A stretch of DNA of 6,349 nucleotides from Bacillota bacterium (GTDB lineage: Bacteria > Bacillota > Limnochordia > Darwinibacteriales > Darwinibacteriaceae). Location of the stretch: NCBI GenBank assembly GCA_012518325.1, contig JAAYSR010000116.1, positions 1-6,349 of the forward strand. The letters are read 5' to 3'. Shown piece after piece: positions 5,935 to 6,349 of this stretch (within the stretch, counting starts at the first letter, position 1; each line of letters opens with the position of its first letter). A program made the position numbers and the translations under genes. Below the pieces are notes generated by a model. It searched no databases. It was not told where the DNA came from and saw nothing but the letters and a program-made list of their open reading frames with translations.

Positions 5935-6349
5935 GTGGCTTTAGCGGAGAAAAGGACAGCCTGGGTGTTCTTTATACTGGCAGCTGTGCTGACAGTGGGT
6001 GTGGCAGCACGTTTTCTTCCCCGCACCGAAGAAGTCCGGGTTGCTCTTCTGGCAGGGCAGCAGCTGCTCTTCATCCTGGGCGGCCTCGCCGGCGGGCGCA
6101 GGGAAGCTTTTGCCCTCCCAGACGGCAGCACCTTTTCCCGCAGTTTGCTTAGCGGAGTAATGCTCTATGGGCTCAACACAGTTATGGGCGTCCTCAGTGT
6201 CAGGCTCGCCCTCTACTTCTTAGACTATGATCTGGTGCAAAATCTGCTGATCCGGGAGCGTTCCGGTGCGGCAGCGCTCCTGGCAAGCAACAAGCCCCTG
6301 GTCTTCCTCGGGATGGTGCTCCTGTTGACCATAGGTGCTCCAATTGGCG
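5935..6349 (+). CDS. Membrane protein, probable CPBP family intramembrane metalloprotease (C-terminus cut by window edge)
   Basis: From GTG, with AAGGGGG (5921-5927) 7 bases upstream, 138 codons are open to the right edge. The N-terminus is short and charged (AEKR). Membrane segments lie near residues 9-28, 35-54, 71-96 and 121-138. The last visible residues, TIGAPIG at 132-138, are followed by one base, G. In CPBP (CAAX prenyl protease-like, Abi) proteins the catalytic EExxxR motif commonly comes right after such an 'aPigEE' sequence, and the spare G is compatible with a Glu codon. The family cleaves substrates within the membrane; bacterial members serve in processing, immunity to peptides, or unknown roles. 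A second in-frame GTG at codon 11 falls inside the first membrane segment and is less likely. No separate promoter was found; readthrough past the hairpin at 5894-5915 is possible. The membrane protein call is sure, the family is inference. Confidence 0.6.
   Translation, partial: MALAEKRTAWVFFILAAVLTVGVAARFLPRTEEVRVALLAGQQLLFILGGLAGGRREAFALPDGSTFSRSLLSGVMLYGLNTVMGVLSVRLALYFLDYDLVQNLLIRERSGAAALLASNKPLVFLGMVLLLTIGAPIG

Noticed and set aside
5694..6152. A 152-codon plus-strand frame from ATG 5694
   Set aside because: Its second half overlaps the membrane protein gene in another frame and translates to low-complexity Ser/Arg/Gly/Pro-rich sequence. The ribosome site is poor. The first part is also Cys-rich without a pattern.

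Overview
The window looks like chromosomal DNA of an endospore-forming, probably anaerobic or fermentative Bacillota (Firmicutes, Clostridia-like). The evidence is strong AGGAGG ribosome binding sites, GTG starts, sigma-A type promoters, a YtvI/AI-2E family membrane protein, a LysM-SleB cell wall hydrolase, and acetate kinase. The window is gene-dense and shows no mobile element, CRISPR array, tRNA or rRNA. The species cannot be named from this sequence.

Layout, left to right. (1) Positions 1-1069, minus strand: an AI-2E/YtvI-type permease, cut at its C-terminus by the window edge. (2) Positions 1070-1217: a divergent control region. It holds a consensus sigma-A promoter for the rightward gene, a good promoter for the leftward gene, and a perfect 7-1-7 dyad over the leftward -35. 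(3) Positions 1218-1955, plus strand: a LysM plus SleB-domain cell wall hydrolase, closed by a hairpin shared with the convergent gene. (4) Positions 4068 down to 1985, minus strand: a two-gene operon, first a divergent 3-hydroxyacyl-CoA dehydrogenase family protein, then acetate kinase (ackA), separated by 2 bases. (5) Positions 4144-5681, plus strand: a promoter and guaB (IMP dehydrogenase), with both CBS domains and the catalytic cysteine. (6) Positions 5682-5934: no annotated family, but an imperfect inverted repeat whose right arm covers a strong Shine-Dalgarno and the ATA codon that opens a 46-codon aromatic-rich frame, then a weak terminator-like hairpin. (7) Positions 5935-6349, plus strand: the N-terminal half of a membrane protein, probably a CPBP (CAAX protease-like) intramembrane metalloprotease, cut just before its expected catalytic motif.

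The genes do not form one pathway. The only clear functional unit is the dehydrogenase-ackA operon, which points to acyl-CoA or acyl-phosphate metabolism and ATP formation from acetyl phosphate. guaB is housekeeping purine synthesis. The permease and the hydrolase are divergent and both belong to envelope or sporulation-associated families. The least explained parts are the structured leader and small frame at 5692-5886, the dyad at 1112-1126, and the altered active site of the dehydrogenase.
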